Part shown: in pieces, positions 60,845 through 64,000 of the stretch
Numbering within the stretch: position 1 is the first letter of the stretch
How the letters are laid out: every line of letters starts with the position of its first letter
From: Membranipora membranacea
Lineage: Eukaryota > Bryozoa > Gymnolaemata > Cheilostomatida > Membraniporidae
DNA: 64,000 nt
Assembly: GCA_914767715.1 (NCBI GenBank)
Contig: OU612072.1
Span: 19,158,001 to 19,222,000, forward strand
Direction: 5' to 3'
Notes under the pieces: generated by a model
Database searches by the model: none
What the model was told of the DNA's origin: nothing
Seen by the model: the letters and a program-made list of their open reading frames with translations, nothing else
Translations under genes and position numbers: made by a program

Positions 60845-63336
60845 AAACTGGCCGTAAAAAAAACCAAGGGTCCCCCCCTTTGTTACTTTTTTTAATTTTT
60901 AACTCGCTCTTATTCCTGTTCTATTTATCGTAGGATCTTGATATTCGGGATTTTGAATGAGGCCAATGAGGCCATCAGCTGGTCAGAGGTTGAAAGATTT
61001 CCGATGGCTACTTCAAATTTGAGCCTGCCGTTTTGCATGTTTTTTTATGACAAAAGTGGCCCTCGCTAAAAATGTTGCTGACGTCAAACTAAGAGGAGCA
61101 GTCCCAGACGGGTTTCAGTTTCAAAGTCAGCATGAAATTGCCTACGTTATAGAGTAGGTTAGAAGGAAATCTATTTTTTAAACTGGCCGTAAAAAAAACC
61201 AAGGGTCCCCCCTTTGTTACTTTTTTTAATTTTAAACTCGCTCTAATTCCTGTTCTATTTATTGTAGGATCTTGATATTCGGGATTTAGAATGAGGCCAA
61301 TGAGGCCATCAGCTGGTGAGAGTTTGAAAGAATTCCGATGGCTATTTCAAATTTGAGCCTGCCGTATGGCATGTTTTTTATGACAAAAGGGGCCCTCGTT
61401 AAAAACATTGTTGGCGCCAAACTAAGAGGAGCAGTCCCGAACGGGTTTCAGTTTCAAAGTAAGCATGAAATTGGCTGCGTTATAGAGTAGGTTAGAAGGA
61501 AATCTATTTTTTAAACTGGCCGTAAAAAAAACCAAGGGTCCCCCCTCTGATACTTTTTTAAATTTTAAATTCGTTCTAATTCCTGTTCTATGTATCGTAG
61601 GATCTTGATATTCGGGATTTTGAATGACGCCAATGAGGTCATCAGCTGGTCAGAGTTTGAAAGAATTCCGATGGCTATTTCAAATTTGAGCCTGCCGTTT
61701 GGCATGTTTTTTTATGACAAAAGTGGCCCTCGTTAAAAACGTTGTTGGCGCCAAACTAAGAGGACCAGTCCCGAACGAATTTCAGTTTCAAAGTCAGCAT
61801 GAAATTGGCTGCGTTATAGAGTAGGTTAGAAGGAAATCTATTTTTTAAACTGGCCGTAAAAAAAACCAAGGGTCCCCCCTCTGATACTTTTTTAAATTTT
61901 AAATTCGTTCTAAATCCTGTTCTATGTATCGTAGGATCTTGATATTCGGGATTTTGAATGAAGCCAATGAGGCCATCAGCTGGTCAGTGTTTGAAAGAAT
62001 TCCGATGGCTATTTTAAATTTGAGCCTGCCGCTTGGCATGTTTTTTTATGACAAAAGTGGCCCTAGTTAAAAACGTTGCTGACGCCAAACAAAGAGGAGC
62101 AGTCCCAAACGGGTTTCAGTTTCAAAGTCAGCATGAAATTGCCTACGTTATAGAGTAGGTTAGAAGGAAATCTATTTTTTAAACTGGCCGTAAAAAAAAC
62201 CAAGGGTCCCCCCTTTGTTACTTTTTTTAATTTTACACTCGCTCTAATTCCTGTTCTATTTATCTTAGGATCTTGATATTCGGGATTTAGAATGAGGCCA
62301 ATGAGGCCATCAGCTGGTGAGAGTTTGAAAGAATTCCAATGGCTATTTCAAATTTGAACCTGCCGTATGGCATGTTTTTTAATGACAAAAGTGGCCCTCT
62401 TTAAAAACGTTGTTGGCGCCAAACTAAGAGGAGCAGTCCAGAACGGGTTTCAGTTTCAAAGTCAGCATGAAATTGCCTACGTTATAGAGTAGGTTAGAAG
62501 GAAATCTATTTTTTAAACTGGCCGTAAAAAAAACCAAGGGTCCCCCCTTTGTTACTTTTTTAATTTTAAACTCGCTCCAATTCCTGTTCTATTTATCTTA
62601 GGATCTTGATATTCGGGATTTAGAATGAGGCCAATGATGCCATCAGCTGGTGAGAGTTTGAAAGAATTCCGATGGCTATTTCAAATTTGAGCCTGCCGTA
62701 TGGCATGTTTTTTTATGACAAAAGTGGCACTCGTTAAAAACGTTGTTGACGCCAAACTAAGAGGAGCAGTCCCGAACGGGTTTCAGTTTCAAAGTCAGCA
62801 TGAAATTGGCTGCGTCATAGAGTAGGTTACAAGGAAATCTATTTTTTAAACTGGCCGTAAAAAAAACCAAGTGTCCCCCCTCTGTTACTTTTTTAAATTT
62901 TAATTTCGTTCTAATTCCTGTTCTATGTATCGTAGGATCTTGATATTTGGAATTTTGAATGAGGCCAATGAGGCCATCAGCTGGTCAGAGTTTGAAAGAA
63001 TTCCGATGGCTATTTCAAATTTGAGCCTGCCGTTTGGCATGTTTTTTTATGACAAAAGTGGCCCTCGTTAAAAACGTTGCTGACGCCAAACTAAGAGGAG
63101 CAGTCCCGAACGGGTTTCAGTTTCAAAGTCAGCATGAAATTGCCTACGTTATAGAGTAGGTTAGAAGGAAATCTATTTTTTAAACTGGCCGTAAAAAAAA
63201 CCAAGGGTCCCCCCTTTGTTACTTTTTTAATTTTAAACTCGCTCTAATTCCTGTTCTATTTATCGTAGGATCTTGATATTTGGGATTTAGAATGAAGCCA
63301 ATGAGGCCATCAGCTGGTGAGAGTTAGAAAGAATTA

Positions 63337-64000
63337 CGATGGCTATTTCAAATTTGAGCCTGCCGCTTGGCATGTTTTTTTATGACAAAAGTGGCTCTCG
63401 TTAAAAACGTTGTTGGCGCCAAACTAAGAGGAGCAGTCCCGAACGGGTTTCAGTTTCAAAGTCAGCATGAAATTGGCTGCATCATAGAGTAGGTTAGAAG
63501 GAAATCTATTTTTTAAACTGGCCGTAAAAAAAACCAAGGGTCCCCCCCCCTTTGTTACTTTTTTAAATTTTAAACTCGCTCTAATTCCTGTTCTATTTAT
63601 TGTAGGATCTTGATATTTGGGATTTTGAATGAGGCCAATGAGGCCATCAGCTGGTCAGAGTTTGAAAGAATTTTGATGGCTATTTCAAATTTGAGCCTGC
63701 CGTATGGCATGTTTTTTTATGACAAAAGTGGCCCTCGTTAAAAACGTTGTTGACGTCAAACTAAGAGGGGCAGTCCCGAACGGGTTTCAGTTTCAAAGTC
63801 AGCATGAAATTGCCTACGTTATAGAGTAGGTTAGAAGGAAATCTATTTTTTAAACTGGCCGTAAAAAAAACCAAGGGTCCCCCCTTTGTTACTTTTTTTA
63901 ATTTTAAACTCGCTCTAATTCCTGTTCTATTTATCGTAGGATCTTGATATTCGGGATTTAGAATGAGGCCAATGAGGCCATCAGCTGGTCAGAGTTTGAA
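63337..64000. repeat. Two-unit segment recurring from 57.3 kb, right copy, cut by the window edge
   Basis: This segment follows 57,321-57,985. Its C-run is C9, one base shorter than in the left copy, moving the offset from 6,016 to 6,015. The match is still holding at the last base, so a larger 18-monomer (about 6-kb) period may continue beyond the window. Confidence 0.8.

Larger units (their letters stand above)
1..64000. repeat. Satellite DNA array, ~334-bp monomer, ~191 copies
   Basis: Every part of the window aligns to the same unit, read in the same direction. Landmarks such as aatgaggccaatgaggcc, gaattc, ttggcatg, cagcatgaaat, ggccgtaaaa and aagggtccccc recur about every 334 bp without any interruption by unrelated sequence. 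Both window edges cut monomers, so the array continues on each side. Uniform orientation and continuous phase point to growth by unequal exchange or rolling amplification rather than insertion of dispersed repeats. Long arrays of this kind are known from eukaryotic centromeric, pericentromeric and subtelomeric heterochromatin; which of these applies here cannot be told from the sequence. I do not recognise the family name or host. Confidence 0.98.
43091..64000. repeat. Subfamily B block of the array
   Basis: From about 43,090 to the right edge the units carry aaactaagag, gagtaggtt, mostly aaaaacgtt and catcagctgg, which contains a PvuII site. The aaac-to-aaact change puts a TAG stop into the minus-strand frame that is open in A, so no recurring frame survives. 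Sub-blocks are visible: 43.2-46.6 kb has a 5-monomer repeat, 46.3-56.7 kb is rich in units with gagcccgccg and aaaaatggcc in a 10-monomer repeat, and 56.7-64.0 kb has units with ggctgcgt, gttggcgcc or gagcctgctg. C-runs are longer in places (8 to 10 C) than in A. Confidence 0.92.

Noticed and set aside
1-64000. CRISPR array, because of regular repeats
   Set aside because: The repeated unit is about 334 bp with no short repeat plus unique spacer arrangement; all of each unit is repeat.
1-64000. CENP-B box (pattern with TTCG and a downstream CGGG core)
   Set aside because: TTCG occurs in tattcggg, gttcggg (minus strand) and aaattcgttctaattcc, but none has the required A and CGGG at the right spacing. 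The last resembles only the first half of the box.
1-64000. tRNA-derived or Pol III-driven short interspersed element
   Set aside because: No A-box/B-box pair, cloverleaf or tail ending each unit; units are head to tail with no target-site duplications.

Overview
The whole 64-kb window is one uninterrupted tandem array of a satellite monomer of about 334 bp, roughly 191 units, all in the same orientation and in phase from end to end. I find no convincing protein-coding gene, no tRNA or rRNA gene, no CRISPR array and no transposon. A homogeneous array of this size with nested multimer periods is typical of eukaryotic heterochromatin (centromeric, pericentromeric or subtelomeric). The sequence alone does not identify the organism, and I do not recognise the satellite family. 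The calls are therefore repeat architecture, not genes.

Monomer: taking the 9-bp direct repeat aatgaggcc-aatgaggcc as phase zero (first at 243), each unit holds in order an EcoRI site (GAATTC), a T-tract beside ggcatg, a conserved gacgccaaac block, the small inverted repeat cccg-aa-cggg, a cagcatgaaat block, and an A/T-rich tail with alternating T6, A8 and T6 tracts around a C5-C6 run. Unit lengths are mainly 334 bp (C6) or 333 bp (C5), with rare 328-bp and 322-bp deletion variants. 334 is 2 x 167, close to a two-nucleosome spacing.

Layout: 1 to about 43,090 is subfamily A. It is marked by aaacaaagag, gagcaggtt and aaaaaggtt, and most units carry an open 64-codon frame on the minus strand. 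About 43,090 to 64,000 is subfamily B. It is marked by aaactaagag, gagtaggtt, aaaaacgtt and a PvuII site (CAGCTG), and the minus-strand frame is closed. The switch is abrupt and falls inside one monomer. Three short B islands sit inside A (about 7.17-7.67, 8.61-9.07 and 12.18-12.68 kb).

Higher-order structure: A units fall into recurring variant classes in a recurring order, with an 8-monomer unit (2,669 bp) that recurs in 8-, 7- and 5-monomer forms. Over this lie larger duplications, visible as shared private variants: offsets of about 20.0, 17.3, 14.7, 14.3 and 5.0 kb in A, a near-perfect 1,989-bp tandem duplication at 36.8-40.8 kb, and in B tandem duplications of 1,673 bp (5-mer), 3,340 bp (10-mer) and 1,337 bp (4-mer), plus a 6,016-bp (18-mer) recurrence that runs off the right edge. 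The picture is of an array built by repeated unequal exchange and local amplification at many scales, with some patches very recent.

Limits: identities are from reading by eye. Duplication boundaries are uncertain by tens of bases because each breakpoint lies in sequence shared by all monomers.
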